DNA of 64,000 bases from Novosphingobium pentaromativorans US6-1 (GCF_000767465.1 NZ_CP009291.1:868001-932000); one strand, 5' to 3'. Counted from the stretch's first letter, positions 8,306 to 17,337 are shown. Numbers and translations are program-made. Notes: generated from the letters alone by a model not told the origin.

Positions 8306-9625
8306 GTGTCGGATCAAGCCTCCTCCCCCATCGACAAGGATGCCCGGATCGCCGAGCTGGAAGCGGCTCTGGCGGCCCGCGATACGCTGATCGAGACGCT
8401 GCGTTTTCAGCTCGCCCAGCTTAAGCGGATGACATTCGGCCAGTCGTCGGAGAAGCTCAGCCGCCAGATCGAGCAACTCGAACTGGCGCTTGAGGAACTG
8501 GAAGGCGAAGCCGCTGTTGCTGATGTTGCCGCAACGGCATCGGCAACCGGCAACCAGCGCGCGACACCGATCCGTCAGTTCCCCGGTCATCTTCACCGCA
8601 GCGAGCGCCGGATCGAACCGGAAGCGGGAAGCTGCGCCTGCCCCGATTGCGGCGGCGCCCTGCGCCCGCTGGGCGAGGACAGCGACGAGATGCTCGACGT
8701 GGCGCCGGTGAAGTGGCGCGTCATCCGCACCGTGCGGCCCAAGTATTCCTGCCGGTCCTGCGAGAAGATCGTCCAGGCGTCCGCCCCGGTAAAAGCGGTC
8801 GCGCGCGGCAAGGCCAGCTTCGCGACGCTCGCCCATGTGGTCGTGAACAAGTTCGACCATCACCTGCCGCTCTATCGCCAGGCCGAGATGATGGCGGCGC
8901 AAGGGGTCAGTATCGACCGCTCGACCCTGGCCGGTTGGGCAGGACAGGCAGCCGCGCTGCTCGATCCCATTGTTGCCCGCATTCGTGAACAGGGCCTCAA
9001 GGCCGGCAAGCTACACACCGACGATACGCCCGTGCCGATGCTGGTGCCGGGCAAGGGCAAGACCGCGCAGGCAAGGCTGTGGACCTATGTCATCGATGAT
9101 CGCGCATCGGGTGCCACTGGTCCGGCTCTGGTCTGGTACCGGTTCACGTCCGATCGCAGCGGCATCCATCCGCAGACCGAGCTCAAGCACTTTGCCGGTC
9201 TTCTTCAGGCCGACGCCTATGCCGGTTACGACAAGCTCTATGCGGGCGGTCGGATCAGGGAAGTCGCCTGCTGGGCGCATTTCCGGCGCAAGATATTCGA
9301 GAACCACCAGACCAGCCCGACGCCGCTGACCACGGATCTGCTGGAACGGATCGCCAGGCTTTACCGGATCGAGGAAGAGATACGCGGTAGGCCGCCCGAC
9401 GTCCGCCGGCGATGTCGCCAGGAACGAAGCAAGCCGCAGATCGAGAGCCTGCGCGTAGCCATCCATGATGCCCTGCACCGCCTGTCGCCCAAGTCGGCGA
9501 TGGCCAAGGCGCTCGCCTATGGCCGCAAGCGCTGGACGGCGCTCACCCTCTTCCTCGACGAGGGCGGTGCCGAGATCGACAACAACATCGCCGAACGGGC
9601 CATGCGTTCAATCGCCATTGGTCGG
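8306..9625 (+). pseudogene. tnpC: IS66-2 TnpC, part before the RIT insertion
   Basis: Starts at GTG 8306 (AAAGGATCACG before it): MSDQASSPIDKDARI. The segments run in TnpC order. First the coiled-coil region with FGQSSEKLSRQIEQLE, then a zinc-binding motif (CPDCGGALRPLGED). The DDE core follows with HTDDTPVPML, LQADAYAGYDK and the catalytic Glu in NNIAERAMR. The frame runs to IAIGR, where the RIT element enters between the codons for Arg and Lys of the conserved RKN motif. The missing tail is at 13085-13300. Without the insertion the gene would be complete. Confidence 0.9.
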
Positions 9626-9668
9626 AATTATGCGAAGCGCCGGATTATGCGCAGGTGCCAACGGCGGG
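9626..9668 (+). repeat. RIT copy 1 left 43-bp inverted repeat
   Basis: Begins AATTATGCGAAGCGCCGG and ends GGTGCCAACGGCGGG. It is perfectly complementary to 13014-13056. It contains an internal near-repeat ATTATGCG.AG, so several recombinase sites may be present in each end. Confidence 0.95.
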
Positions 9669-9734
9669 TTGTGCCCAGTCCGCTATTTTCCGCCGCATAC
9701 GTTGCAGCATGACTAACTTTAGCTGCACATAATA

Positions 9735-9769
9735 CGCTCCCCTCTCCGACCACCATCTGGAGAGGAGCG
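9735..9769 (+). promoter_or_regulatory. Hairpin covering the ribosome-binding site of ritA
   Basis: CGCTCCCCTCTCC and GGAGAGGAGCG can pair around an 11-base loop. The right arm contains the Shine-Dalgarno sequence GGAGAGGAG (9759-9767), six bases before the ATG of ritA at 9774. A transcript entering from outside would contain both arms and could hide the site. The same structure is at 20540-20574 in copy 2. Pairing is seen; the regulatory role is inference. Confidence 0.6.
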
Positions 9770-9773
9770 TTTT

Positions 9774-11018
9774 ATGAAGTCTGATCTATTGCAGCCGGGT
9801 CCGCGCCGCTGGCTGACGAACAGTGTCTTTTCGTCCGTGGAGGAGGAGTATGTCTCTTATCTTCGAGCGGGCCGATATCATCCGCACACAGTGCGAGTGT
9901 ATTTTGCTTGCGTCGCGCATTTCGCGAAGTGGACGACCGAGGAAGGCTTGGACATCGCGCTGATCGATGAGGCGGCGCAATGGAGGTTCCTGGATACCCA
10001 TGTGCCGTCTTGCGATTGCCCTTACCCGGTCCGCAAGGTGCACCACGAGTTGCGCGTGGCTATCCGGCACCTTCTGCGTGTGCTTCGTGCCCAAAGGCGG
10101 ATTGCGGCGATCGAACAGAGGGGCTGGCTCGATGGTGAACTGGCGGCCTTCGATCGCTACATGCGCGATGTCGGTGGCCTGGCGGACACAACGCGGCGGC
10201 AGCGGATCCATATCATTCGCCGGCTGCTCCTTGAGCGGTTCGGTGATGGCGAGATTGATCCTGAGAAGCTCGACCCGGCAGTCGTCCGGCGCTTTGTCAT
10301 CGGCGAAGGCCGTTGTTGGAGTAGTGGCGCCGTGCGTGTCGCTGGCGGCACAGTTGGATGTTATTTCAAGTTTCGCAAGATGTTGGGCGATGATGTCGGT
10401 CGGCTCTTGCAGGCGATTCCGCGGGCCGCGCATTGGCGCCTGGCGGAGTTGCCCGACGTGTTGTCGCCAACCCAGATTGACGAGGTTCTCGCGTCATTCG
10501 ACGATCATCTGCCCTCACGGCGGCGCGCTTACGCAATGGTCAGATGCGTCACCGATCTCGGGCTACGATGTTCCGAGGTCGTAAAACTTCGCCTCGACGA
10601 CGTCGATTGGCGCAACGGGATCATTCGTATAGCCAGGACCAAGACGCATTTCACCGACAGCCTTCCATTGCCGGTGGCCACCGGCGACGCCATCGCAGAC
10701 TATTTGCGCCATGAGCGGCCGAAGACCAGTAACCGTGCGATTTTCGTTCGCCATGTAGCGCCGTATGACGTCCCGATCAGGGCGGGCGTCGCCAAGCATG
10801 CGGTGATCGCGGCTTTCGCACGATGCGGATTGGATCGGACTGATCCCCACATCCTTCGTCACAGCATCGCGAGCCGCCTGCTCAGCGACGGCACGCCCAT
10901 GAAGCACATCGCCGATATCCTGCGTCACCGTAGCCTCGACACGTCGAAGATTTACACCAAGATCGATCTCCGTCGGCTGTCGGCCGTGGCCATGCCCTGG
11001 CCAGGGAGGGCCTCATGA
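9774..11018 (+). CDS. RIT copy 1 tyrosine recombinase A
   Basis: A 414-residue phage-integrase-family recombinase, the first and longest of the trio. The N-terminal core-binding domain spans about residues 15-200. The catalytic domain follows with Arg in LGLRCSEVVKLRL, Lys in RTKTHFTDSLPL, the HILRHSIASRLL box (His-x-x-Arg), the second His in LRHRSLDTSKIYTKI, and the nucleophile Tyr in that same segment. All catalytic residues are present. The first ATG follows a strong GGAGAGGAG. The stop overlaps ritB (ATGATG at 11015). Identical to the protein of copy 2. Confidence 0.93.
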   Translation: MKSDLLQPGPRRWLTNSVFSSVEEEYVSYLRAGRYHPHTVRVYFACVAHFAKWTTEEGLDIALIDEAAQWRFLDTHVPSCDCPYPVRKVHHELRVAIRHLLRVLRAQRRIAAIEQRGWLDGELAAFDRYMRDVGGLADTTRRQRIHIIRRLLLERFGDGEIDPEKLDPAVVRRFVIGEGRCWSSGAVRVAGGTVGCYFKFRKMLGDDVGRLLQAIPRAAHWRLAELPDVLSPTQIDEVLASFDDHLPSRRRAYAMVRCVTDLGLRCSEVVKLRLDDVDWRNGIIRIARTKTHFTDSLPLPVATGDAIADYLRHERPKTSNRAIFVRHVAPYDVPIRAGVAKHAVIAAFARCGLDRTDPHILRHSIASRLLSDGTPMKHIADILRHRSLDTSKIYTKIDLRRLSAVAMPWPGRAS

Positions 11019-11971
11019 TGTCGATTACCATGACAGCGCAGGTAGAGGCCTACCTTGCCGAGCGTACATCGCTGGGCTTCCGTGGAGATGGGCCGAACGC
11101 CAGCCAGCTTCGATCCTTCGGCAGTTTCTTCGATAGTTCTGGCCACCAGGGTTCGCTGACATCGGACCTAGCCATTGAGTGGGCAAAGGGGCATGCGCGA
11201 GGCAGTGAACCGCGAGCGTGGGCGCGCCGGCTCGACATACTTCGGCCTTTCGCCGCCTACCTTCTGCGGGAAGATCCGGCCACTGAGTTCCCGCAGGCCC
11301 AGATATTCGGCAGGTCCCAGCGCAGGGCCACGCCCCATATCTACACTGAGGACGAGATCTCGGCGTTGCTTGCAGCGGCACGTCGCCTCGACCCAGAAGG
11401 TGGCCTGCGGCCTGCTGCGTTCGAAGCCTTTTATGGACTGATTGCCGCAACCGGCCTGCGCGTTTCCGAAGCGATCAAGCTGCGCTGCGCCGATGTGGAC
11501 CTCGGAAGTCGATGTTTGACGGTCCGGATGACGAAGTTCAGCAAATCGCGGCATGTGCCGCTCCACGCCACCGTCGCCGTTGCGCTCGCCGACTATCTTG
11601 GCATGCGGGACCGCTTCCTGCCACGCGTGGCTGAGGATCCATTTTTCGTCTCGACCCCATCACGATCGCTAAAAAAGCGTGCGGTACATTGGACATTCCA
11701 GAAGTTGCGCGACGAAGCCGCCATCGTTGCCCGCGGTGCCTATCGCAACGTTCGCATCCATGACCTCCGGCACACATTTATCTGCAGGCGCATTCAACGG
11801 TGGCAAGCTGAGGGTGTCGATATCGACAATGCGATCGCGGCCCTCTCAACCTACGTCGGTCATGCAAAGGTGTCAGACACCTACTGGTATTTGACCGGCA
11901 TCCCGGATTTGATGGCCACCGCAGGCAACCGCTTCGAGAGTTTTGCTTTCGGGGAGGCGGTTCATGACTGA
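11015..11971 (+). CDS. RIT copy 1 tyrosine recombinase B
   Basis: A 318-residue tyrosine recombinase that overlaps ritA by four bases. Catalytic elements seen: Arg in TGLRVSEAIKLRCADV, Lys in MTKFSKSRHVPLH, HDLRHTFICRR (His-x-x-Arg), His in YVGHAKVSDTYWYLTG and the Tyr in the same segment. Nothing indicates decay. The overlap pattern suggests that the three proteins are made together, consistent with their acting as a complex, as proposed for RIT elements. Confidence 0.92.
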   Translation: MMSITMTAQVEAYLAERTSLGFRGDGPNASQLRSFGSFFDSSGHQGSLTSDLAIEWAKGHARGSEPRAWARRLDILRPFAAYLLREDPATEFPQAQIFGRSQRRATPHIYTEDEISALLAAARRLDPEGGLRPAAFEAFYGLIAATGLRVSEAIKLRCADVDLGSRCLTVRMTKFSKSRHVPLHATVAVALADYLGMRDRFLPRVAEDPFFVSTPSRSLKKRAVHWTFQKLRDEAAIVARGAYRNVRIHDLRHTFICRRIQRWQAEGVDIDNAIAALSTYVGHAKVSDTYWYLTGIPDLMATAGNRFESFAFGEAVHD

Positions 11972-12971
11972 CCGTACCCCTCCAACATTGCCGACGCTCG
12001 TCCAGCGCTTCTTTCTGGATCATCTCGGTGAGCAGCGCGCGGTCAGCGCTCAGACCGTAGCGGCATATCGGGATACCTTGCGCCTGCTCCTCAACTACGC
12101 GGCCGTGGCACTCCATCGAACGCCCAGCGCTATCACGTTGCCCGATCTCGACGCGCCGTTGTTGCTCGCCTTTCTCGACCATCTCGAGAAGGATCGAGGC
12201 AACAGCGTTCGAAGCCGCAACGCACGTCTCGCCGCGATCAGGACGTTCCTTAAATATGCATCGCATCACGACCTTGCGTCGCTAGCAACGATAGAACGGG
12301 CGCTGGCAATCCCCTTCAAGCGATTTGATCGATCAATGGTCGGGTTTTTGTCACGGCCCGAGATCAGCGCCATTCTCGACGCACCTGACCGGCTTAGCTG
12401 GGCTGGACACCGCGACCGCGCCTTGTTCAGCATGATGTACAACACGGGCGCCCGCGTTTCCGAGATGATCGGCATGCGGTGCCGGGACGTTGTGCTTGAA
12501 GGTCAGCCCGCCGTGCATCTGCGTGGCAAGGGCCGCAAAGAACGCAGCGTGCCGCTCTGGCGTCTGACTGCCGCGCTCATCAGGTCCTGGCGCCGCCAGA
12601 TCGGCGATCCCTCTGGGGATAGTTTCCTGTTTCCGAACCGAAGCGGCGGCCGCATGACCCGCTCGAACCTCACTCAGCGCTTGAACCTTGCCGTTGTGAC
12701 CGCAGGTCGCAAGAATCCAAGTCTCCTTGACCGCCCGATCACACCCCATACGGTTCGGCACACAACAGCGATGCACCTGCTTCAATCGGGCGTCGATATC
12801 ACCGTCATCGCCCTGTGGCTCGGTCATGAAGATACGGCCACGACGCATATGTACGTCGAAGCCGATCTCGCGATGAAGGAACAGGCTCTGATGAAGCTGC
12901 AACCAAGCGCCGCCGCGCCGGGCCGCTTCCGAGCCTCGGACAATCTGATGAGCTTCCTGCAGTCGCTGTGA
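11964..12971 (+). CDS. RIT copy 1 tyrosine recombinase C
   Basis: A 335-residue tyrosine recombinase. The start ATG at 11964 (MTDRTPPTLPTLVQRF) lies inside the end of recombinase B after GGGGAGGCGG, giving an 8-base overlap; an in-frame alternative at 11943 lacks a better site. Catalytic residues: Arg in TGARVSEMIGMRC, Lys in LRGKGRKERSVPL, HTVRHTTAMHLL, WLGHEDTATTHMYVE. Together with A and B it forms a single transcription unit filling the element. Confidence 0.92.
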   Translation: MTDRTPPTLPTLVQRFFLDHLGEQRAVSAQTVAAYRDTLRLLLNYAAVALHRTPSAITLPDLDAPLLLAFLDHLEKDRGNSVRSRNARLAAIRTFLKYASHHDLASLATIERALAIPFKRFDRSMVGFLSRPEISAILDAPDRLSWAGHRDRALFSMMYNTGARVSEMIGMRCRDVVLEGQPAVHLRGKGRKERSVPLWRLTAALIRSWRRQIGDPSGDSFLFPNRSGGRMTRSNLTQRLNLAVVTAGRKNPSLLDRPITPHTVRHTTAMHLLQSGVDITVIALWLGHEDTATTHMYVEADLAMKEQALMKLQPSAAAPGRFRASDNLMSFLQSL

Positions 12972-13013
12972 TTATGTGAAGTTTATGGCTGCGGGTCTAG
13001 TGCAACAACTGGC

Positions 13014-13084
13014 CCCGCCGTTGGCACCTGCGCATAATCCGGCGCTTCGCATAATTACGGTTATGGAAAGGTATGCATAACCGT
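13014..13084. repeat. RIT copy 1 right inverted repeat plus core region
   Basis: The 43-bp repeat is 13014-13056. Then come ACGGTTAT (13057-13064), core GGAAAGGTATGC (13065-13076) and ATAACCGT (13077-13084), the two 8-base arms being perfect reverse complements. The target codons AAG AAC resume at 13085. Joining this end to the left end would create a near-perfect palindrome around the 12-base core, which is what a circular-form attachment site would look like. Confidence 0.85.
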
Positions 13085-13300
13085 AAGAACTGGCTGTTCG
13101 CCGGTTCGAAGGCGGGCGGCGAACGGGCGGCCGCGATCTATTCCGTCATCGAGACCGCCAAGCTCAATGGTCTGGAGTCGCAAGCCTACATCGCCGATGT
13201 GATCGAGAAGATCGCCAGCGGATGGCCGGCCTCGCGCTGGGACGAACTCATGCCATGGAACTGGACAGCCGAAGTCACGCCAGTCAGCATGGCGGCATGA
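13085..13300 (+). pseudogene. tnpC: IS66-2 TnpC, C-terminal part after the RIT insertion
   Basis: Continues the interrupted gene: KNWLFAGSKAGGERAAAIYS, then TAKLNGLESQAYIADVIEKI and the terminal PWNW. This is the conserved IS66 C-terminal domain following the DDE core. The stop TGA at 13298-13300 overlaps the ATG of the passenger gene. A short ATG-initiated frame exists at 13073 but is only a by-product of the insertion. Confidence 0.88.
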
Positions 13301-13570
13301 GCGAGACCATTGCCCGCCTGCATATCGCGCTTGCCGATACCGATCCCTCGATCTGGCGGCGGGTCGATGTTCCGGTCGATGCCAACCTCAAGATGCTCCA
13401 CGATGTCATCCAGGGCGCAATGGGCTGGCTCGACTATCATCTCTGGGAGTTCGAGGCAGGCGACAGGCGCTACGGCGTGACCGATCCCGACTGGCCCGAC
13501 GATCGCCTGTTCGCGGCCAAAAACACCAGACTCAAGGCGCTGCTCGACCGCGATGTCCGTCAGCTGGACA
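13297..13570 (+). pseudogene. pRiA4b ORF-3-like passenger protein, truncated
   Basis: Starts MSETIARLHIALADTDPSIW with an ATG overlapping the tnpC stop. The segment WRRVDVPVDANLKMLHDVIQ and YHLWEFEAGDRRYG is typical of the plasmid pRiA4b ORF-3 family, often carried as an extra gene in IS66-type elements. The match stops at about residue 90 (DRDVRQL). The frame then runs on to 13599 through unrelated sequence. The function of the family is not established. Confidence 0.75.
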
Positions 13571-13698
13571 CCTCGAAGAACCGTCTGATTTTGGCTTGAT
13601 GGCGACGTGATGGCGCGCGGGGGCATGGTGCGCCCCTGTTTCGGCCTCTTGATCTGCTGATTTTCCGTCGGAACCGGTCTTAGGAGCCGGTTTTTGCG
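13571..13698. other. Junction between IS66-2 passenger and IS5-family element
   Basis: No gene is supported. It contains a stem-loop AACCGGTCTTAGGAGCCGG followed by TTTTT (13672-13695) that could end transcription on the plus strand. It must contain the left tip of the IS5-family element, but no terminal repeat matching GATTCACTGCC (the other end) was found. Confidence 0.35.
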
Positions 13699-14787
13699 TC
13701 ATGCGGGCGCAGTACGCCCCTCGAGCCAGGCGAGGCGTTGGAAGTTATAAGCCAGGTTCGCCATCCCGATCTTGATGCGGGCGCGGGCGATGCCGATGGT
13801 GCGCACGATGAGCCCCATGCGGTGCTTTTGGCCAGCGAACACGTGCTCGACCGCGGAGCGCACGGCGGACTGCTTTGCATTGGCGCGCGCGATGTGCTCG
13901 GGCATCGGCCGACGCGGCGGTTTCTTCTGGTGGATATGGCTGGTGAACATGCCCTTGGCGAGGAATGCCTCGTTCTTCTTCGACCGGTAGGCCGTATCGG
14001 CCCAGATGCCCGATCCGGTATTGTCCTTACTGACCACGTCGGGCAGCCGGGCGCCATCGTGGGCATTGGCTGCGCTTGCATCCCATGTGCGGATGATGCC
14101 ATGGACCCGGTCGATGCCGATGTGATTTTTGTAGCCGAACATCGGGATGGCAAGGTCGACCCGCTTGAACGCCTTGGGATCGGCGCCTTCCTTTACCTTG
14201 GCCTTGCTGTACTTGACGCTCCAGCGTGCATCGCGGTCCTTCTGCCTAAGCCTCGCGGGCCTGGCCTGCCAGGCTTCAGGAACGCGCCCCTCCTTGATCG
14301 CGGCTTTCTCCGCTTCGGTGTTCCGTTGTTTGGGCGCGGGTACGACTGTGGCGTCGATGATCTGCCCGCCCATGGCGAGATAGCCCCGGTCGGTGAGTGC
14401 GGCATCGAAGCGGGCGAACAGCCGGTCAATCGCCTTGGCCTTGACCAGCCTCTCGCGGAAGAGCCAGACTGTAGTCGCGTCGGGCACCGTGCCGTCGAGC
14501 CCGAGCCCCAGGAACCGCTGGAATGACAGGCGATCCTTGATCTGGAACTCGGTGGCCTCGTCAGACAGCGAGTAGAGCGCCTGCAGCACCAGGATCTTGA
14601 ACATCAGCACCGGGTCGAATGGCGGGCGTCCGCCCTTACCACGAACGCTCCGCCGGAGCGCCGCGACCAGCGGTCCACGGAAAACCTCGAAGTCGACGAC
14701 AGCCGCGAGCCGCTCGAGCGGATCACCCGCTGCGCTCAGCGCCTCGTACCTGTCCGAAAGATCAAAGAAACCCGCCTGTCCTAACAT
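13699..14787 (-). CDS. IS5-family transposase
   Basis: A complete 362-residue DDE transposase starting MLGQAGFFDLSDRYEALS. Diagnostic segments in order: KGGRPPFDPVLMFKILVLQA, VPDATTVWLFRERL (first catalytic Asp), GGQIIDATVVPAPKQRNT, FGYKNHIGIDR, IWADTAYRSKKNE (second Asp), and SAVRSAVEHVFAGQKHRMGL (catalytic Glu). The ATG at 14787 is preferred to a longer frame from 14823 because GGAGGTGGTG precedes it directly. A related N-terminal fragment lies at 45323. The element appears intact at the gene level. Confidence 0.9.
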   Translation of the reverse strand: MLGQAGFFDLSDRYEALSAAGDPLERLAAVVDFEVFRGPLVAALRRSVRGKGGRPPFDPVLMFKILVLQALYSLSDEATEFQIKDRLSFQRFLGLGLDGTVPDATTVWLFRERLVKAKAIDRLFARFDAALTDRGYLAMGGQIIDATVVPAPKQRNTEAEKAAIKEGRVPEAWQARPARLRQKDRDARWSVKYSKAKVKEGADPKAFKRVDLAIPMFGYKNHIGIDRVHGIIRTWDASAANAHDGARLPDVVSKDNTGSGIWADTAYRSKKNEAFLAKGMFTSHIHQKKPPRRPMPEHIARANAKQSAVRSAVEHVFAGQKHRMGLIVRTIGIARARIKIGMANLAYNFQRLAWLEGRTAPA

Positions 14788-14837
14788 CACCACCTCCGCT
14801 GCAACGCAAAGGCAGTGAATCACGCAGCGACCGCAAA

Positions 14838-14989
14838 CGCTACCAGTTTTTCGAGGCGTCCAACTGTCCCGCCTTGGCGGCTATCTCGCGAGGTCGTCCG
14901 ACCCACCGCCTGGTAACACCGTCGTCTGGCGCGGCCTACGGCGCCTCGTCGATATCCAGATCGGCGCGGAACTCGCGACTTATGGGTAA
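14838..14989 (+). pseudogene. IS4-family transposase, C-terminal tail
   Basis: The frame reads LSRLGGYLARSSDPPPGNTV, then VWRGLRRLVDIQIGAELATYG and a TAA at 14987-14989. The 'LGGxLAR..DPPPG..VxWRG' segment is the typical C-terminus of Tn5-like IS4 transposases. This is therefore the missing tail of the gene starting at 6433. The stop codon lies within the 18-bp right terminal repeat. The stretch between the two parts (with the catalytic Glu) is absent from the window. Confidence 0.75.
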
Positions 14990-15079
14990 TCGCAAGGTAA
15001 GCGGTAAAACCTCCCCACATTTCCGAGATTTTTGAACGCGCTATGTTGCCGCCGATTTTGGCTCGGGGTGTAACTAGCG

Positions 15080-15487
15080 ATGAGCGATGTAACGACGTTC
15101 GAAAGTTCGTTCGAAAGTAGCGGTGGCAGGGGGCCGCAGCGGATGGAGGTGATCCCTGCCGGCCGCGAGCGGCGGGCGTGGACGCCGGAGGCCAAGGCCC
15201 GGATCATCGCGGAATCGATGCAGGTGCGCGCCAATGTGGCGGAGATCGCGCGGCGCAACGACATGCTACCGCAGCAGCTCTATGCCTGGCGGCGCGAGGC
15301 GCGCGAGCGGATGGAGAGCGCCGACGCACCGGCGTTCGTGCCGGCGGTGGTCGAGGAGCCGAGGCCATTGCAGGGATCGTGCGCGGAAATCCGCATCAAT
15401 GTGCGGGGCATGACGATCCGCGTACCCGAGGGGGTCAGTGCCGATCATATCGAGCGGGTGCTGCTGGCGGTGCAGGTGACGGCATGA
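15080..15487 (+). CDS. tnpA: IS66-3 TnpA
   Basis: A 135-residue Orf1 beginning MSDVTTFESSFESSGGRGP with the helix-turn-helix RRAWTPEAKARIIAESMQ, ANVAEIARRNDMLPQQLYAW and a C-terminal MTIRVPEGVSADHIERVLLA. The last part resembles the tail of the other TnpA proteins here. The stop overlaps the ATG of tnpB. Intact. Confidence 0.88.
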   Translation: MSDVTTFESSFESSGGRGPQRMEVIPAGRERRAWTPEAKARIIAESMQVRANVAEIARRNDMLPQQLYAWRREARERMESADAPAFVPAVVEEPRPLQGSCAEIRINVRGMTIRVPEGVSADHIERVLLAVQVTA

Positions 15488-15837
15488 TCATCCCGCCAGG
15501 ACCGCTCAAGGTGCTGGTTGCGGTCAAGCCGGTCGACTTCCGAAAGGGCATGGTGGGGCTCGCCTCGCTGGTGCAGAACGAGCTCAAGCGCGACCCGTTC
15601 TCGGGGATCATGTTCGTGTTCCGCTGCAAGCGGGCGGATCGGATCAAGCTGCTGTTGTGGGATGGCACCGGCCTGGTGCTGGTGACCAAGCGGCTGCAGG
15701 ATGGGACGTTCCGCTGGCCGCGGTTCGGCGAAGGGGTGATGAACCTGACGGCGGCGCAGGCGGGAGCCCTGATCGAGGGGCTGGACTGGTCGCGCGTGCA
15801 TGCTCCGAGGGTGGCTCGGCCGGTGCTGGCGCTGTAG
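15484..15837 (+). CDS. tnpB: IS66-3 TnpB
   Basis: A 117-residue Orf2 starting MIIPPGPLKVLVAVKPVDFR at an ATG overlapping the tnpA stop. Diagnostic segments KPVDFRKGMVGLASLVQNEL, IMFVFRCKRADRIKLLLWDG and TFRWPRFGEG. The frame upstream of the ATG is open through tnpA in another frame, but only this part looks like TnpB. Intact. Confidence 0.92.
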   Translation: MIIPPGPLKVLVAVKPVDFRKGMVGLASLVQNELKRDPFSGIMFVFRCKRADRIKLLLWDGTGLVLVTKRLQDGTFRWPRFGEGVMNLTAAQAGALIEGLDWSRVHAPRVARPVLAL

Positions 15838-15905
15838 GTCGCACGCCTGAATCGCCCTGCCGAACCGCGCTTGAAAAGGCCCCGCAATCTGCTGCAATCC
15901 GCGCC

Positions 15906-17252
15906 GTGACGGGGGTCTTGGAACATCTGCCCGACGACGTCGGGACGCTGAAAGCGATGATCATCGCCGAGCGTGTTCGTTCCGCCAAACTCCAGCATCT
16001 GCTCGACGTCCTGAACCGCATGCACTTCGGCAAGCGCTCGGAAAAGATGGCGGCCGACCAGCTCGCGCTGGCGTTCGAGGACACCGACATCGCCATGGGC
16101 GAGGTCGAAGCTATCCAGGAGCAAAGCGCCGATACGATTGCGGCGGTGAGCGCTGTGCCCGCGAGAAAGGGTCCAGCGGATGCGCCTCGTGCGTCGTTGC
16201 CAGCGCACCTGCCGCGCCATGAGATCGAGATCGCGCCCGAGGCCTGCTCCTGCGCAAGTTGCGGCGGCGCGCTGCATCGGATCGGCGAGGATCGGGCCGA
16301 GCGGCTCGACATCGTGCCGGCGCAGTACCGCGTGCTGGTGACGGTGCGGCCGAAGATGGGCTGCCGCGCCTGCGGCGATGGGATCGCGCAGGCACGGGCG
16401 CCGAAGCACATCGTTCCGGGCGGCCTGCCCAGCGAAGCGCTGCTCGCCGACGTGCTGGTCAAGAAGTACGCCGATCACCTACCGCTCTACCGGCAGGCGC
16501 AGATCATGGCCCGCCAGGGCGTGGAGATCGATCGCGCCACACTGGCGAACTGGGTGGGCCGGGCTGCGGGCTACCTCAAGCCGATCGTCGAGCTGCAGAA
16601 GCAGCGCCTGCTCGCCAGCGCCCGGCTGTTCGTCGACGAGACCACCGCCAAGGTGCTGACGCCAGGCACGGGTAAGACCAGGACCGGTTACCTCTGGGCC
16701 ATGGTCGGCGACGAGCGGCCTTATGGCGGGGCTGACCCACCCGCCATCGTCTACACCTACATGCCCGGCCGCGGCGGCATGTGGGCGGCGAAGCTGCTCG
16801 GCGACTATCGCGGCATCCTGCAGGTCGACGGCTATGAGGCCTATGGCCAGTTCGGCAAGGCGGGCCGCCCGGGCGGACCTGCGACGCTCGCCTACTGCTG
16901 GGCGCATGTGCGCCGCGGCTTCTTCGATGCGGCCAAGGGCGATGCCGCGCCGATCGCGCAGGAAGCGCTCGCCCGGATCGCCGTGCTCTACGAGATCGAG
17001 CGCGAGATACATGGTCGCTCGCCCGAGGAGCGCGTCGCTATCCGCCAGGCGCGCGGCGCGCCGGTGATCGAGGCGTTGCATGGCTGGCTCGAGGAAAAGC
17101 GCCGCCGCATGTTCAGCGGCTCGCCGACGCTCAAGGCGATCAACTATGCGCTGGGCCACTGGGCCGGGCTGACCCGTTACCTGGACGACGGCCGGATCGA
17201 CATCGACAACAATCCGGTCGAGCGCTCCATGCGGCCGATCGCGCTGCAAAGG
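15906..17252 (+). pseudogene. tnpC: IS66-3 TnpC, part before the RIT insertion
   Basis: Starts at GTG 15906: MTGVLEHLPDDVGTLKAMI, like other TnpC N-termini. Then FGKRSEKMAADQLALAF, the zinc motif CASCGGALHRIGED, RLFVDETTAKVL, LQVDGYEAYGQFG and NNPVERSMRPIALQR. RIT copy 2 enters after the CAA AGG codons (Gln-Arg), at the same RKN position used by copy 1 in IS66-2. The frame continues a few codons into the RIT end. The rest of the gene is at 20712-20951. Confidence 0.9.
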
Positions 17253-17337
17253 AATTATGCGAAGCGCCGGATTATGCGCAGGTGCCAACGGCGGGGCCAG
17301 TTGTTGCACTAGACCCGCAGCCATAAACTTCACATAA

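Larger units (their letters stand above)
9626..13084 (+). mobile_element. RIT (recombinase-in-trio) element, copy 1
   Basis: A 3459-bp element: three consecutive tyrosine recombinases between perfect 43-bp inverted repeats (9626-9668 and 13014-13056). Between the right repeat and the target lies a 28-base piece: ACGGTTAT, a 12-base core GGAAAGGTATGC (13065-13076), and ATAACCGT. It splits IS66-2 tnpC at the RKN codons. Copy 2 at 17253-20711 has the same length and identical encoded proteins, in the opposite orientation. There is no DDE transposase in it. Confidence 0.92.
7383..13570 (+). mobile_element. IS66-2 (tnpA, tnpB, tnpC split by RIT, plus passenger gene)
   Basis: The left end starts GTAAGCGTGGTGTGAAGG at 7383, inside the IS4-like transposase. 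tnpA, tnpB, tnpC and a pRiA4b ORF-3-like passenger follow in order. The passenger is cut at about 13570 and no right terminal repeat was found, so the right tip is lost. tnpC is interrupted by RIT copy 1 at 9626-13084. Confidence 0.82.
6317..14996 (+). mobile_element. IS4-family (Tn5-like) element, split and partly deleted
   Basis: Perfect 18-bp terminal repeats: CTTGCGATTACCCATAAG at 6317-6334 and its reverse complement at 14979-14996. The transposase N-terminus is at 6433 and its C-terminal tail ends at 14989 inside the right repeat. IS66-2 inserted at 7383, and an IS5-family element lies near the right part. The middle of the transposase is missing, so a deletion accompanied one of these insertions. 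A 9-bp duplication at 6308 and 23725 marks the original target. Confidence 0.85.

Noticed and set aside
9626..13084. Three recombinases as an integron or a phage integration module
   Set aside because: No attC array, integrase-specific patch or phage gene. The trio with 43-bp ends and an identical second copy fits a RIT element better.
13222..13300. Upstream extension of the passenger protein (from 13222)
   Set aside because: It overlaps the tnpC tail in another frame; family similarity starts at MSETIARL (13297).
15435..16478. Long minus-strand open frame (347 codons) opposite IS66-3 tnpC
   Set aside because: It lies wholly opposite a well-supported transposase gene and has the repetitive composition of a reverse-strand shadow in GC-rich DNA.
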